DNA of 44,003 bases from Sphingomonas sp. (lineage in GTDB: Bacteria; Pseudomonadota; Alphaproteobacteria; Sphingomonadales; Sphingomonadaceae): assembly GCA_019744885.1 (NCBI GenBank), contig JAIETY010000143.1, positions 1 through 44,003 on the forward strand. Reading direction: 5' to 3'. Position 1 is the first letter of the stretch. Each line of letters starts with the position of its first letter. Both the position numbers and the translations under genes were made by a program. The notes under the pieces are model-generated. The model did not search any database, had not been told where the DNA came from, and was given only the letters and a program-made list of their open reading frames with translations. Of this stretch, positions 17,031 through 26,504 are shown one piece after another.

Positions 17031-20000
17031 TCAGAACTTCATGCCGAGCGAGACACGGATGCTGCGACCGATCTGGTCGGCGAAGATGCCCTGCGCCAGC
17101 GCGTTCGAGTCTGCGTAGTTCACATCGGTGATGTTGAAAACCGCCGCCTGGATGCGGAAGCGGTCGTTGATATCGGCACCGACCGAGACGTCGAAGCGAC
17201 TCACTTCGCCGAACCGCGGGTTGACGAAATTCTCGATCGTTGCCGGCACGCCCGACACGAAGAGTGCGGTACGCGACTGCCAGTTCCACGTCGTCTGGGC
17301 AAAGAACCCGCCCTTTTCGTATCGCGCGGTCAGCTGCGATTTGACTTCCGGACGGAAGAATGTTCCCGCCGATTCAATCGCATCGACAAACGTGCCCGCT
17401 GCCGAGGTGGTGTAATTTTGCAGCAAATATACATTGCCGTTCAGCGTAATGCTGCCGAAATCCTTTGGCAGTTCGAAGTTATAAACCCCGCTAATGTTCC
17501 AGGCGCGCAGCCGGGTCGCGGACAGGTTGATATAGCCTGACGCAAAGCCCGGTGCGACCTGGAAGGCTGCATCACGCGTAAAGAAGCTGCAGGTATTGGC
17601 GCCCGTTTGGGGCGATGTGTTGGGGAAGGTGGTGCTGTCAAAGCAGAACTGCAGCGCCTGCGCCAGGTTGGTTGGCTGGATGATGCCCGTCAGATCAAGG
17701 TTGATATAGTCTGCCGACAGCTGAAGGCCGGGGACCCAGCGCGGACGAACCACGGCGCCCACGGTCCAGCTGGTGCTGCGTTCGGGTTGCAGTCCGGCCG
17801 CACCCGAAAAGGTGCCGGGCAGGGCCGCGCCAATCGGCACGAAGGTCTGCAGGAAGGCGTCCGCCGACGTTGCGTCGGTTGCCAGGCCTGCCGAGATCAG
17901 TGCCGTGCGGCAGTTTGCACGGCGGGTGGTCGCCGTGACGCCGGTGTTGATCAGTGCCGGGCCGCATGGATCGGCAGGTGCTGCAAAGGCGGGCTGGCCA
18001 CCCAGGAACAGTTCCACCACGCCCGGCTGCCGGATGGCTTGCGTGAAGTTGCCGCGGAACTGGATGTCACGGATCGGCGCCCAGGTGCCGCCAATCGTAT
18101 AGATCACCTGCGGATCGCCGTTGGAACGCGGCGACACCAGATTACCCGCCAGGTTGCGGTAGGTTTGCGCCGCGCCGGACTGTTGCGAAACCCGAACTGC
18201 CGGCTCCAGCGTCAGCTCGCCAAGGAAGCCGAGGAATTTTTCGCTGAAAATCGGGATACGCGCTTCGGCGCCGCCTTCGATCACCTCGATATAGCCCTGA
18301 GTAGCCGCAGAGGGTGCGGCGCGACCGCGCCCAAGCTGATTGAGCGGATCGCTAAAGAAGTTCAAATCCTCACGCCGATATTCGATCGAGGCCGCGAAGC
18401 CAAGCGGACCCGCTGGAAGGTCAAAGAACTGGCCCGACGTTGTTGCCTGCAGGAACGTCTGCTTCGAAATATTGGTGAAACGCACATCCTGCTGGACATA
18501 AGCCTTCGCGGCTTCCGACATCTGGTTGAAGCCGAACGGATTGAGCGGAGCGCAGCGGTTGATCAGATCCTGGGTGATCGACGGCGTGAACAGCAGTTCA
18601 GTCGGCACCCCGCCTGCACCCGGCTGCCGGGTGAGATTGGACACGGTGCCGTTGGGGGTCGCTCCCAGATACTGGCTGGGGAATAGCTGCGACCGGCACA
18701 CGATATTGCCATTTGCAGTACCCGTTGTTGCCAGACCTTGATCGACCGCATCAAGCGCGAGCTGATATTCGATGTCGCCGATCTGCTTGTTCCGCGTGAT
18801 CTGTGCGGCGCGCCCGAAAGTACCGGAAACCTCCGACGTCCAGTCACGACCGAACAGCTTGTACTTTGCCGTCGCGCCGACGGTGAAGCGATAGGTATCG
18901 ACGTCATTGAAGTTCGGATTGTCGCCGAAAATATCCTGATTCTGCCGCGAGATCAGGAAGCTACCGCCGCGTGTGGCGGCATTGATACCGGCACTGTTGA
19001 GCGCTGCACGGCTGGCTGCTGACAGATAAGGGTTGTTGACGTTGACGAGCAGCGCCGAGTTTTCCGCCCCGGTCGACAGGAAGTTCTGGCTCGGAGAGTT
19101 GCGCAGCGAAACGGTGCGGGTCACCGCATAGAGATTTTCACTGAACAGCGTGATGCCGGGCGTGATCTCGATCGTGGCATTGAAGTTCGCGATGAATCGG
19201 TCCTGCTGCACGCGCAGCACGGCATTTTCGAGTGCCCGAACGAACCCGCCGTTCGAGCCAGGTGCCTGCGCCAGCGTGAAATCGGTCCCCGGGGTCGCCG
19301 TCACGGCGGTATAAGGCCGGATGCTGCCGTCGGCGTTGAATTCAAGCGGGATGCCGACGAACGGCAGCACCTGGTTAACGGGAACCTGCACGCCCGCCAC
19401 CGTCACCAGCGTGGTATCCAGATTGGCCACGCGCGGAATGCCGGGCGCGAAGGTACCGAGGAAATAGTTGATCGGCACGTTCGGGTTCTGGGCAAAGAAC
19501 TCGCGTGCGGTCGGCCGGTTGGCCTGCAACACGTTGATGGCCAGCGCCGAAAGCTGGGTGGTGCTGGCACCGGCCGGCGCCGTGATCCCGAACTGGGCGA
19601 AGACTTGCGCCGGCGTCACGCCAGTCGGCAACGACGATGGCGCGAATACGGTGAAGGGCAGCCCTGCAATCGGCCCGGCCCGGCCGTTCAGGCCGTTACC
19701 GGAAATCAGACCTGCGCCAGGCAGGCCGTTGACGATCTGCGCACCGGCGTTGAAGAATGCGATATTGGTCGGCGCCAGGCCATTCTGCAGGTTGATGAAC
19801 CCGGCAGCGTTGCGGACATAGGGCGTCGGCGGTGTGCCGAGCGTGTTGAGGATCGTGCCGTTAAAGCTGATCGTCTGGTTCAACAGTCCGAACACGTCGG
19901 AAACCGAAGGTTGGCCATCGTCTGACGCCCGCAGAAATGCGCCGTTGTTCAGCCCTTGAATGTCGATGATTGCGGCGCCGAAAGCAGGATTGCGGCGGCT

Positions 20001-20807
20001 GCCGTCGCGGAAGTTGACGACCTGACTCACGCGCAACTGGCGGAAATCCCGCGAATCGGCCTGCAGGCCGTCGTTACGCGTATATTCGACCGCGCCGACC
20101 AGATTCACGCGCCCGTCGAGCAGGTTCTTGCCGAACGTCGCCGTCGCCTGATAATTGGCGGCATCGCCAAGCGTCGACAGACCGGAGACAAGGTTCAGGC
20201 TTAGACCTTCGAAGTTGCGCTTCAGGGTGACGTTGACCACGCCGGCAATCGCGTCTGACCCGTAAGCCGCCGCGCCGCCCACGGTCAGGACGTCAACGCG
20301 TTCGGTAAGCGATGCGGGGATCGAGTTCAGATCGACCTGACCGCCGGTCGCATTGCCATCCACAAACAGCGTTGCGGCGTTGCCCGACACGAAGCGACGG
20401 CCATTGACCAGCGTCAGCGTGCGCGGCGTGCCCAGATCGAGCAAATCGACAAATGACGCACCCAGGCTCGCGGCCTGGCCGCCATTTGTGCCAAGCGGGC
20501 TCGAACCCGGGCCGATGAGCGGCTGGTCGTTCAGGATTTCGAGCACGCTGGTAAAGCCGCGTGCCTTGATCTGCTTTTCGGTGATCTGCACGCCGGGGAG
20601 CGTACCTTCGAATTCGGGACGGGGAATGCGCGACCCCGTCACCAGCACCTCTTCGACCGCCTCCTCCTTGGGATCCGCGCTCTTGTCGGGCTTTTTGTCC
20701 TTCGCCTGTGCAGGCGTTGGCGACGCTTGCGCAAATGCCGCAGCCGGGAAGGAAACCAAAATACCAGCAAGCGCCGTCGCGCCAAGAAGCTGCTTCATTT
20801 TCATCAT
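17031..20807 (-). CDS. TonB-dependent outer-membrane receptor
   Basis: A 1258-residue protein with a signal peptide (residues about 1-27, ending in AAAFAQA), a TonB-box-like EEVLVTGSRI near residues 53-62, a plug domain (LEILNDQPLIGPG, LTLVNGRRFV, VDVLTVGGAAAYGSDAIAGVVNV) and a long beta-barrel ending in the outer-membrane sorting Phe (VSLGMKF). The GSRIPRPEFEGTLPGVQIT start is typical of the sphingomonad/Caulobacter receptor class for plant carbohydrates and oligopeptides. The substrate is not predictable here. It is longer than the usual 900-1000 residues, mostly through an expanded region around residues 260-520. GAGG lies 4 bases before the first of two tandem ATGs. A weak promoter candidate (TTGCAA, 17 bp, TAACAG) lies at 20902-20930. 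It has its own terminator. Confidence 0.93.
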   Translation of the reverse strand: MMKMKQLLGATALAGILVSFPAAAFAQASPTPAQAKDKKPDKSADPKEEAVEEVLVTGSRIPRPEFEGTLPGVQITEKQIKARGFTSVLEILNDQPLIGPGSSPLGTNGGQAASLGASFVDLLDLGTPRTLTLVNGRRFVSGNAATLFVDGNATGGQVDLNSIPASLTERVDVLTVGGAAAYGSDAIAGVVNVTLKRNFEGLSLNLVSGLSTLGDAANYQATATFGKNLLDGRVNLVGAVEYTRNDGLQADSRDFRQLRVSQVVNFRDGSRRNPAFGAAIIDIQGLNNGAFLRASDDGQPSVSDVFGLLNQTISFNGTILNTLGTPPTPYVRNAAGFINLQNGLAPTNIAFFNAGAQIVNGLPGAGLISGNGLNGRAGPIAGLPFTVFAPSSLPTGVTPAQVFAQFGITAPAGASTTQLSALAINVLQANRPTAREFFAQNPNVPINYFLGTFAPGIPRVANLDTTLVTVAGVQVPVNQVLPFVGIPLEFNADGSIRPYTAVTATPGTDFTLAQAPGSNGGFVRALENAVLRVQQDRFIANFNATIEITPGITLFSENLYAVTRTVSLRNSPSQNFLSTGAENSALLVNVNNPYLSAASRAALNSAGINAATRGGSFLISRQNQDIFGDNPNFNDVDTYRFTVGATAKYKLFGRDWTSEVSGTFGRAAQITRNKQIGDIEYQLALDAVDQGLATTGTANGNIVCRSQLFPSQYLGATPNGTVSNLTRQPGAGGVPTELLFTPSITQDLINRCAPLNPFGFNQMSEAAKAYVQQDVRFTNISKQTFLQATTSGQFFDLPAGPLGFAASIEYRREDLNFFSDPLNQLGRGRAAPSAATQGYIEVIEGGAEARIPIFSEKFLGFLGELTLEPAVRVSQQSGAAQTYRNLAGNLVSPRSNGDPQVIYTIGGTWAPIRDIQFRGNFTQAIRQPGVVELFLGGQPAFAAPADPCGPALINTGVTATTRRANCRTALISAGLATDATSADAFLQTFVPIGAALPGTFSGAAGLQPERSTSWTVGAVVRPRWVPGLQLSADYINLDLTGIIQPTNLAQALQFCFDSTTFPNTSPQTGANTCSFFTRDAAFQVAPGFASGYINLSATRLRAWNISGVYNFELPKDFGSITLNGNVYLLQNYTTSAAGTFVDAIESAGTFFRPEVKSQLTARYEKGGFFAQTTWNWQSRTALFVSGVPATIENFVNPRFGEVSRFDVSVGADINDRFRIQAAVFNITDVNYADSNALAQGIFADQIGRSIRVSLGMKF

Positions 20808-21068
20808 TTTGCCTCGTTATCGAGCGGATTCGCTCTCCAAACTGTTTTGAAGCAATGCGCGCGCGCCGACGCAAGCCGAATATGAACGGCGCCTGACAGT
20901 TCTGTTAAATTTCAGGTTGGCATGTTGCAACTTTGTCACGCGCGCTATCCGCGTTGCGGACATTGTGCTACGACAAAACGGGCAATGCACTTCTGCCGGC
21001 CAACAAGGCGATCAGCGCGCCGCCGTGGGGCAGCGACGCGCCTAGTCAATTCGCGATGGTTAACCCTG

Positions 21069-22241
21069 TCACCGCTCGACGCAGACGGCGATACCCATGC
21101 CACCACCAATGCACAGGGTCGCGAGGCCCTTTTTCGCGTCGCGGCGCGCCATTTCGTAGAGCAACGTCGTCAGCAACCGCGCGCCTGACGCGCCGATCGG
21201 GTGGCCGATGGCGATTGCGCCGCCGTTGACGTTGATCTTGCTCGTATCCCAGCCGAGTTCCTTGTTCACCGACATCGCCTGCGCGGCAAAGGCTTCGTTC
21301 GATTCGATCAGGTCGAGGTCGCCGATCGCCCAGCCCGCCTTCTCCAGCGCGCGCTTGACGGCGGGGACGGGGCCGATACCCATGATCGAGGGGTCGACGC
21401 CCGCCGATGCCCAGCTCGCAATCCGTGCGAGGATCGGCATGCCGCGCTTCTCGGCTTCTTCGCGGCTGGTGATGACGAGCGCGGCGGCGCCGTCGTTGAG
21501 GCCGCTCGCATTGGCGGCAGTGACGGTGCCGTCCTTCTTGAACGCAGGCTTCAGCCCCGACACGCCATCGATCGTCACGCCGTCGCGGATATATTCGTCG
21601 GTGTCGACGATCGTGTCGCCCTTGCGGCCCTTGATCGTGACGGCGGCGATCTCATCCTTGAACCGCCCTTCCGCGCGCGCGACCGATGCCTTGTTCTGCG
21701 ACGCGACCGCGAATTCATCCTGGTCGCCGCGCGTCACCTGATATTGCTCGGCGAGATTTTCGGCGGTGATGCCCATGTGATAGCCGTTGAACACGTCCAT
21801 CAACCCGTCCTTGATCATGGTGTCGACCAGGCTCAAATCGCCCATCTTGGTGCCCCCGCGCAGGAATTGGGCATGCGGGGCAAGGCTCATCGATTCCTGC
21901 CCGCCGGCGACAACGATCGTCGCGTCGCCGCTCGCAATCGCCTGATAGGCAAGCGCGACCGCGCGCAGGCCCGATCCGCAGACCTGATTGACGCCCCAGG
22001 CGGGGATTTCCTTCGGCACGCCGGCCGCCATCGATGCCTGCCGCGCCGGGTTCTGTCCTTGCGCCGCCGTTAGCACCTGCCCGAGGATGACTTCGGACAC
22101 ATCGGCGCCGGTGATCCCCGCCTGCGCCATCGCCGCTTCGATCGCGACGCGGCCGAGTTCGTGCGCGGGCGTCGACGCAAAGGCGCCGAGGAAGCTGCCG
22201 ACCGGGGTGCGCTTGGCGGCGGTGATGACGATATCGGTCAT
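21069..22241 (-). CDS. phaA: Acetyl-CoA acetyltransferase (thiolase)
   Basis: A 390-residue thiolase. The nucleophile is Cys88 ([11 protein letters not shown]), and the second active-site pair is His in [11 protein letters not shown] near 347 and Cys377 in LCIGGGMG. It condenses two acetyl-CoA to acetoacetyl-CoA, the first step of polyhydroxybutyrate synthesis; the reverse reaction in degradation is also possible. ATG 22241 overlaps the stop of the upstream phaC-like gene (ATGA) and has AGGAGA about 8 bases upstream. The operon partner and the divergent phaR support a PHA role. An acetoacetyl-CoA reductase (phaB) is not present in the window. Confidence 0.92.
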   Translation of the reverse strand: MTDIVITAAKRTPVGSFLGAFASTPAHELGRVAIEAAMAQAGITGADVSEVILGQVLTAAQGQNPARQASMAAGVPKEIPAWGVNQVCGSGLRAVALAYQAIASGDATIVVAGGQESMSLAPHAQFLRGGTKMGDLSLVDTMIKDGLMDVFNGYHMGITAENLAEQYQVTRGDQDEFAVASQNKASVARAEGRFKDEIAAVTIKGRKGDTIVDTDEYIRDGVTIDGVSGLKPAFKKDGTVTAANASGLNDGAAALVITSREEAEKRGMPILARIASWASAGVDPSIMGIGPVPAVKRALEKAGWAIGDLDLIESNEAFAAQAMSVNKELGWDTSKINVNGGAIAIGHPIGASGARLLTTLLYEMARRDAKKGLATLCIGGGMGIAVCVER

Positions 22242-23344
22242 GGGGGAGTCTCCTGCAGGCGGGTTATATTTGGTGCCTGTCTAACCCCGGCGGCGCGGCT
22301 AATCCAGTCGGCAAGTGGCGTCCAAAGCTGTGGGTGCGCACTGCTGCCGACGATCATCCCGACATGTCCAGCGCGCAGGTCGTGGCGCTCGGCGAAGCCT
22401 GCTGCACTGGCGCTCGGTACGATCCGGTCGGTCGTCGAGACGAAATCGATCGTCGGGCAATCGAGCGCGCGCGGATCGATCGTCTGCCCGTTCATCTGCC
22501 ACGCGCCTGATCCCGGCAAGTCGCGGGCAAAAAAGTCGAACATCTGCGCCCCCGCCGCATAAGTCAGCGGCGCGCCACCATTGGCCCAGTCCTCAAGCGC
22601 GACGAAGGTCTTCGCCGGTCCGCTGCCGGCCGCCATCGACGCAAACGCTTCATATTTGGCGATCGTGCGCGCGGGGTCGAGCGACCAGAAGGCGCTTTGC
22701 AGCACTTCCATCGGCACCAGCCCCATGCTGCGGCACACCGGCTCGGCTGCCGCCCAGAGCGCGGCGATGCGCGCGCGCGCCGCCTCGCCGAACCCCGTGA
22801 AGCGCCACGGCGCGGCCATCATCGCGAGACCACGCACCGGCATCAGGCTGGCGGCGGCAACCGCCATCGTGCCGCCAAGGCAATAGCCGACCAGCACCGG
22901 CGGCACGTCGAGCTTTTGGGCGAGCGGCACCAGCTGTTCGGTGACGTGGTGACTGATGTCCTGGTGGCGCTCAGCCGCGTCGGGTGTGCCCCAATCGAGC
23001 AGCAGCACGCGGTGCCCCTGCGTCGCCAGCCAGCGCAACAACGACCGCTCGGGCGCGAGATCGAGAATGAACGGCGGGTTGATCAGCGAGGGGATGAACA
23101 GCACCGGCACGCCCGCGCCGCCATAATCGCGCAGGCACGCGCGTCCGGCGCGGTGAAGAATCGGCGGCATGATGCGCGGCGCGCCGCGGCAGGCGGCTTG
23201 ATAAGCGGCGAGTCCCGCCAGTGCTGCGGCGCGGCGTGATGGCGCGCCTTTGGTCTCGCGCGTCAAGATTTCCAGAAACAACGGCAAAGGCCGGGGGCCG
23301 TGTTGCAGTGCCGCATCAAATGGTGATAGAGCCGCTTCATTCAC
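22238..23344 (-). CDS. phaC: PHA synthase-like alpha/beta hydrolase (short PhaC)
   Basis: A 368-residue alpha/beta-hydrolase-fold protein with the PHA synthase nucleophile box GYCLGG (Cys155), an Asp in STTDRIVP (Asp306) and a His in AGHVGMIVG (His327), which together form the Cys-Asp-His triad of PHA synthases. [16 protein letters not shown] and VLLLDWGTP are further PhaC-like segments. It is much shorter than class I enzymes (around 590 residues) and close in size to class III PhaC, but no phaE-like partner is visible. The start is GTG 23344 with GGAGG 9 bases upstream. The stop overlaps the phaA start. The divergent phaR begins only 17 bases away. Confidence 0.82.
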   Translation of the reverse strand: MNEAALSPFDAALQHGPRPLPLFLEILTRETKGAPSRRAAALAGLAAYQAACRGAPRIMPPILHRAGRACLRDYGGAGVPVLFIPSLINPPFILDLAPERSLLRWLATQGHRVLLLDWGTPDAAERHQDISHHVTEQLVPLAQKLDVPPVLVGYCLGGTMAVAAASLMPVRGLAMMAAPWRFTGFGEAARARIAALWAAAEPVCRSMGLVPMEVLQSAFWSLDPARTIAKYEAFASMAAGSGPAKTFVALEDWANGGAPLTYAAGAQMFDFFARDLPGSGAWQMNGQTIDPRALDCPTIDFVSTTDRIVPSASAAGFAERHDLRAGHVGMIVGSSAHPQLWTPLADWISRAAGVRQAPNITRLQETPP

Positions 23345-23361
23345 GTGCGAGGGCCTCCCCC
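23345..23361. promoter_or_regulatory. Opposed ribosome binding sites in a 17-bp divergent spacer
   Basis: The phaC-like GTG (23344, minus) and the phaR ATG (23362, plus) are separated by 17 bases. The plus strand carries GAGGG (23349-23353) for phaR and the minus strand GGGGGAGG (23361-23354) for phaC, side by side. There is no room for a promoter, so each gene's promoter should lie within the other gene's coding region, giving overlapping transcripts. Confidence 0.65.
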
Positions 23362-23898
23362 ATGAAAAAAACGTCCCCCGATGGCGTCGTCATTATCAAG
23401 AAATACGCGAACCGCCGTCTCTACAATACCGAAACATCGTCCTACATTACACTTGAACATCTCGCCGCGATGACGCGCGAGGGTCGCGACTTCAAGGTCG
23501 TCGATGCCAAGACCGACGACGATATCACGCATAATGTGCTGACGCAGATCATCATGGAAGAGGAATCGCGCGGCGCATCGATGCTGCCGGTCAATTTTCT
23601 GCGCCAGTTGATTTCGATGTACGGCGATTCGATGCAGGCGATGGTGCCTGGCTATCTCGAAGCATCGATGGAGGGCTTTCGCCGCAACCAGGCGCAGTTC
23701 AAATCGGCTGTCGAAGGCGCGTTCGCCCATTCACCCTTCGCCGAAATTGCCAAGCGCAACATGGAAATGTTCGAAGCCGCCACCGCCGCATTCAAGCCCC
23801 CCGTCCCCGGCGCGCCTGCGAGCAAGGACGACGAGATTGCTGCCCTCAAGGCCGAACTCGCCAAGCTTCACGAAAAGGTCGAGAAGCTCGGCGAGTGA
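23362..23898 (+). CDS. phaR: PHA synthesis regulator PhaR
   Basis: A 178-residue protein with the N-terminal PHB/PHA accumulation regulator domain (VIIKKYANRRLYNTETSSYI, then LEHLAAMTREGRDFKVVDAKT), followed by the PHB-accumulation domain (LPVNFLRQLISMYGDSMQAMVPGYLE). The C-terminal helix is charged and coiled-coil-like (DDEIAALKAELAKLHEKVEKLGE region). PhaR proteins bind DNA and PHA granules and repress phasin and pha genes until granules form. It is divergent from phaC-phaA, fitting direct control of that operon. The start ATG 23362 has GAGGG 8 bases upstream; a longer frame back to 23221 overlaps the divergent gene and lacks homology. Confidence 0.92.
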   Translation: MKKTSPDGVVIIKKYANRRLYNTETSSYITLEHLAAMTREGRDFKVVDAKTDDDITHNVLTQIIMEEESRGASMLPVNFLRQLISMYGDSMQAMVPGYLEASMEGFRRNQAQFKSAVEGAFAHSPFAEIAKRNMEMFEAATAAFKPPVPGAPASKDDEIAALKAELAKLHEKVEKLGE

Positions 23899-23927
23899 GA
23901 CTGGCTCACACCGTTTAAGCTCGCTGC

Positions 23928-24004
23928 CCGTTTGTCCCGAGCGAAGTCGAGGGACAGGCAACGGGCGGCGTCCAAAGTGTCTCGACTACGCTCGACACGA
24001 ACGG
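23928..24004. repeat. REP-like inverted repeat (CCGTTTGT...ACGAACGG)
   Basis: A 77-bp element after phaR, of the same size and layout as the copy at 3592-3668. It has CCGTTTGTCCCGAGCGAAG at the left end and CTACGCTCGACACGAACGG at the right, with GTCGAGGGAC and GTGTCTCGAC inside. It lies between convergent genes. Confidence 0.8.
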
Positions 24005-24033
24005 TTGGGGCTAAAGACCCATCCTGACCGCCC

Positions 24034-24837
24034 TCAGCGCTTGGGCTTCACGAACTTCAGCGTCATCCGGTCGCTTTCGCCGATCGCGGCGTAGCGCGCG
24101 CGGTCCTTGTCGGCTTCGGCATAGTTGGGCGGCAGCGTCCAGACGCCCTTGGGATAATCATGCGTATCGTTGGGGTTGGCGTTGACCGCGCTTTCGCCGA
24201 CGAGCTTGAACCCAGCCTTGGTGGCGAAGGCGATGACCGACGAGCGCTTCATGTAACCGCTCTTGGCTTCGGTGATCCCCTTGGCCTCCTCGGGCAAATG
24301 ATGCTCGACCACGCCGAGCGTGCCGCCGGGCTTTAGCATCGCGAACATCTGGTCGAAAGCGGCCTGCGTCTGGTCGGTCGCGCCGAAGCTCCAGTTATGG
24401 ACGTTGCGAAACGTCAGCACGACATCGGCGCTGCCTGCGGGCACCGGGTCGGCGGCAGTGCCCGCCGGGAAAGTCGCGAACTTGATCTTGCCATAGACGC
24501 CCGGATTGGCCGCCATCAGCTTCTGCACCCCGGCCCGCGCGCGTTCGCCGGGGGCGGCGGCGACATAGCTGCCCCTGGCCAGATAAGGCGCGAGAATTTC
24601 GGTGTACCAGCCGCCTGCGGGCCAGATTTCGACGACGGTATCGGTGGGCTTCACCCCGAAAAAGGCCAGCGTTTGTGCGGGGTGGCGATATTTGTCGCGC
24701 AGCACATTGGCGGGCGTGCGGGAAGGGGCGGCAATCGCTGCGCGCAGCGCGGGGGAGGGCTGCGGCGTCTCGGCAACGAGCGCGGTCGCGCCCGCCAGCG
24801 CAACAAGGGCGAGCGGAGCGATCAGATAGCGGCGCAT
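24034..24837 (-). CDS. Exported methyltransferase-like protein
   Basis: A 267-residue protein whose first 22 residues look like a Sec signal peptide (MRRYLIAPLALVALAGATAL, then VAET). The rest is a class I SAM-methyltransferase-like fold: VVEIWPAGGWYTEIL (68-82) replaces the usual motif I, FRNVHNWSF corresponds to motif II/post II, and LKPGGTLGVVEHH is the post-motif-III strand. It matches the 'predicted methyltransferase' group often found with signal peptides in alphaproteobacteria. SAM is not known in the periplasm, so the mature protein either uses another ligand or is not exported. AGGAGA lies about 4 bases before ATG 24837. The substrate is unknown. Confidence 0.8.
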   Translation of the reverse strand: MRRYLIAPLALVALAGATALVAETPQPSPALRAAIAAPSRTPANVLRDKYRHPAQTLAFFGVKPTDTVVEIWPAGGWYTEILAPYLARGSYVAAAPGERARAGVQKLMAANPGVYGKIKFATFPAGTAADPVPAGSADVVLTFRNVHNWSFGATDQTQAAFDQMFAMLKPGGTLGVVEHHLPEEAKGITEAKSGYMKRSSVIAFATKAGFKLVGESAVNANPNDTHDYPKGVWTLPPNYAEADKDRARYAAIGESDRMTLKFVKPKR

Positions 24838-24911
24838 TGGGATCTCCTAATGAGTCAAGGCTGCGCGCGTTTTGGCGGCGCCAGCGCACCGATGCAAGCG
24901 GGGCTTTGGAT

Positions 24912-26363
24912 TCAGTGGCGCAGCGGCAGGTCGCGGCGCAGATAGACCAGCGTGCGGTAATTTTCGCGGCGGGTCGAAAACACCACGCGATACTCGCGCG
25001 CGAGCACCGGGCGGAGTGCAGCGAGGCTCGCGCGGTTCCAGATCGCCAGATGCCGCGTCGACGACAGGATTACCGGCGGGCGTCGGCGGAGGATGCGGCG
25101 CACTTCGGCGGCTTCGTCGATGCCAGTCGCGCCTTGCTCGGTGGTGTAGGCGAGCAAATTGGGAAAGGCATAGGCGGTCGGCAGGCAGCTGTCCGCCAGC
25201 CGATAGGTGATCGTGTCGCCGATGAAGACATAGGGGCACCCGCCCCGGCTGTTGAGCGCCACCAGCCGCGCGACTTCGCGCGCGCCGGGGGCATCGTTCG
25301 GGCGGATCGCGCCGCGCACCAGCAGGATCGCGAGGCCGATCGCGAGCGCGCTCGCCGCGATGCGCCAGCCGCGCCCGAGCGTCGGCGCGGCGAGCAGCGC
25401 AAGGGGCGCGACCAGCGGCAGCGCATAATGGTCGAAGAAAGTGCCAATCGCAGCAAAGCCCGTCAGCGCCGAGGCGATCCACAATGTCGCGAGCCATGTC
25501 TCGTGCGCTAGCGCGCCTTGCGCCCGCGCCCGCCAGCCATAGGCGCCCGCGACGATCAACGGCAGGAGCTGCGCGAAAATGCCGAGCAAGCGCATCAGCA
25601 ATTGCTCGATCGGATAGCCGGGCCGCAGGAAAATCGAGGTGACATTGGCGAACCAGAAGGCGTTAAAGGCACGCTCGCCCAGCCCCTGATAGAAACCAAT
25701 CACGAACAGGCTCGGCGCCGCACCGATCGTCATCCAAACCAGCGCTGCTAACGCCGTGAGGCCAAGCGACGCTCCGGCGCGGCGCAGATACCAAAGATGC
25801 GCCAGGCCGAAGAACGCCCCTTCGAACGCCGGCGTATATTTGATCTGGATCGCCAGCCCCGCGAGCAGGCACGCCGCCGCGCCGCTCGCCATGATCGCGC
25901 CCACGGCGCGCCGATCCGCGAGACGCGGCAGTTGCAGCACCAGCAGCATTGCGGCTGCCATCAGCAAATTGTAGAACACCGGCGATTGCCCGCCCCGCCC
26001 GCCGAGCAGCGACACCCAGATCAGGTACGCCACGCCCGCTGCCAGCGCGCCCAGCGGCACCGCGCCGATCATCCGCGCCGCGCGCCAAACGCACCACGCG
26101 GTCGCCGCCGCAATGCCGGTCGCCACCAGTTGATAGGCGAGGATACCGTCGACCGGCAGCAACCGGATCGCCGCGTAGATCAGGAACAACCCGATCGGCT
26201 TGCGGTCCCAGATATCGACATAGGGCAGCGCGCCGTGGAGCATGCGGTCGCCGACGAGCAGGTAATATTGCTCGTCGACATGAATCACCGGATTGCCGAA
26301 ATCCCAACAGCGCAGCGCGAGCGCGGCAAGAGCCAGCAGCAGCGCGGCAATCGCAGGCCTCAC
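24912..26363 (-). CDS. GT39-type membrane glycosyltransferase (GT-C fold)
   Basis: A 483-residue polytopic membrane protein with about ten or more transmembrane helices. The first periplasmic loop after helix 1 carries the acidic motif HVDEQYYLLVGDRMLHG and then DIWDRKPIG, as in dolichyl/polyprenyl-phosphate-mannose mannosyltransferases and ArnT-like enzymes. The C-terminal hundred residues are soluble. The family transfers sugars from polyprenyl-phosphate donors to lipids or proteins on the periplasmic face. I chose GTG 26363 since AAAGG lies 8 bases upstream; a GTG three codons earlier (26372) overlaps that site. It shares strand with the exported methyltransferase-like gene 74 bases downstream. 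Confidence 0.85.
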   Translation of the reverse strand: MRPAIAALLLALAALALRCWDFGNPVIHVDEQYYLLVGDRMLHGALPYVDIWDRKPIGLFLIYAAIRLLPVDGILAYQLVATGIAAATAWCVWRAARMIGAVPLGALAAGVAYLIWVSLLGGRGGQSPVFYNLLMAAAMLLVLQLPRLADRRAVGAIMASGAAACLLAGLAIQIKYTPAFEGAFFGLAHLWYLRRAGASLGLTALAALVWMTIGAAPSLFVIGFYQGLGERAFNAFWFANVTSIFLRPGYPIEQLLMRLLGIFAQLLPLIVAGAYGWRARAQGALAHETWLATLWIASALTGFAAIGTFFDHYALPLVAPLALLAAPTLGRGWRIAASALAIGLAILLVRGAIRPNDAPGAREVARLVALNSRGGCPYVFIGDTITYRLADSCLPTAYAFPNLLAYTTEQGATGIDEAAEVRRILRRRPPVILSSTRHLAIWNRASLAALRPVLAREYRVVFSTRRENYRTLVYLRRDLPLRH

Positions 26364-26379
26364 GGGAATCACCTTTGAT

Positions 26380-26470
26380 CCGTTCGTGCTGAGCTTGTCG
26401 AAGCACTGTATTTCTGTTGCGACGCCGCCGCGAAAGAAAAACAGCGCTTCGACAAGCTCAGCGCGAACGG
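26380..26470. repeat. REP-like inverted repeat (CCGTTCGTGCTGAGCTTG family)
   Basis: The arms at 26380-26404 and 26446-26470 are inverted copies identical at 24 of 25 positions (CCGTTCGTGCTGAGCTTGTC and its complement), separated by 41 bases. The core differs from the GAGCGAAGTCGAGG family, but the terminal CCGTTCG / CGAACGG is shared. It lies between two same-strand genes, next to the ribosome site of the glycosyltransferase gene. Confidence 0.85.
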
Positions 26471-26504
26471 GGTGGGGGCGTGTCCCGACAAACCAACTCG
26501 TGTC

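Noticed and set aside
20808..21068. A plus-strand coding frame of 88 to 98 codons (20922-21229)
   Set aside because: It overlaps the end of the thiolase gene, has no ribosome site and an Arg/Ala/Thr-rich composition. The gap more likely holds the receptor promoter; I see no other feature in it.
24838..24911. A further small gene between the exported methyltransferase-like gene and the glycosyltransferase gene
   Set aside because: Only 74 bases, with no start codon and ribosome site giving a plausible product; it holds the AGGAGA site of the downstream gene.
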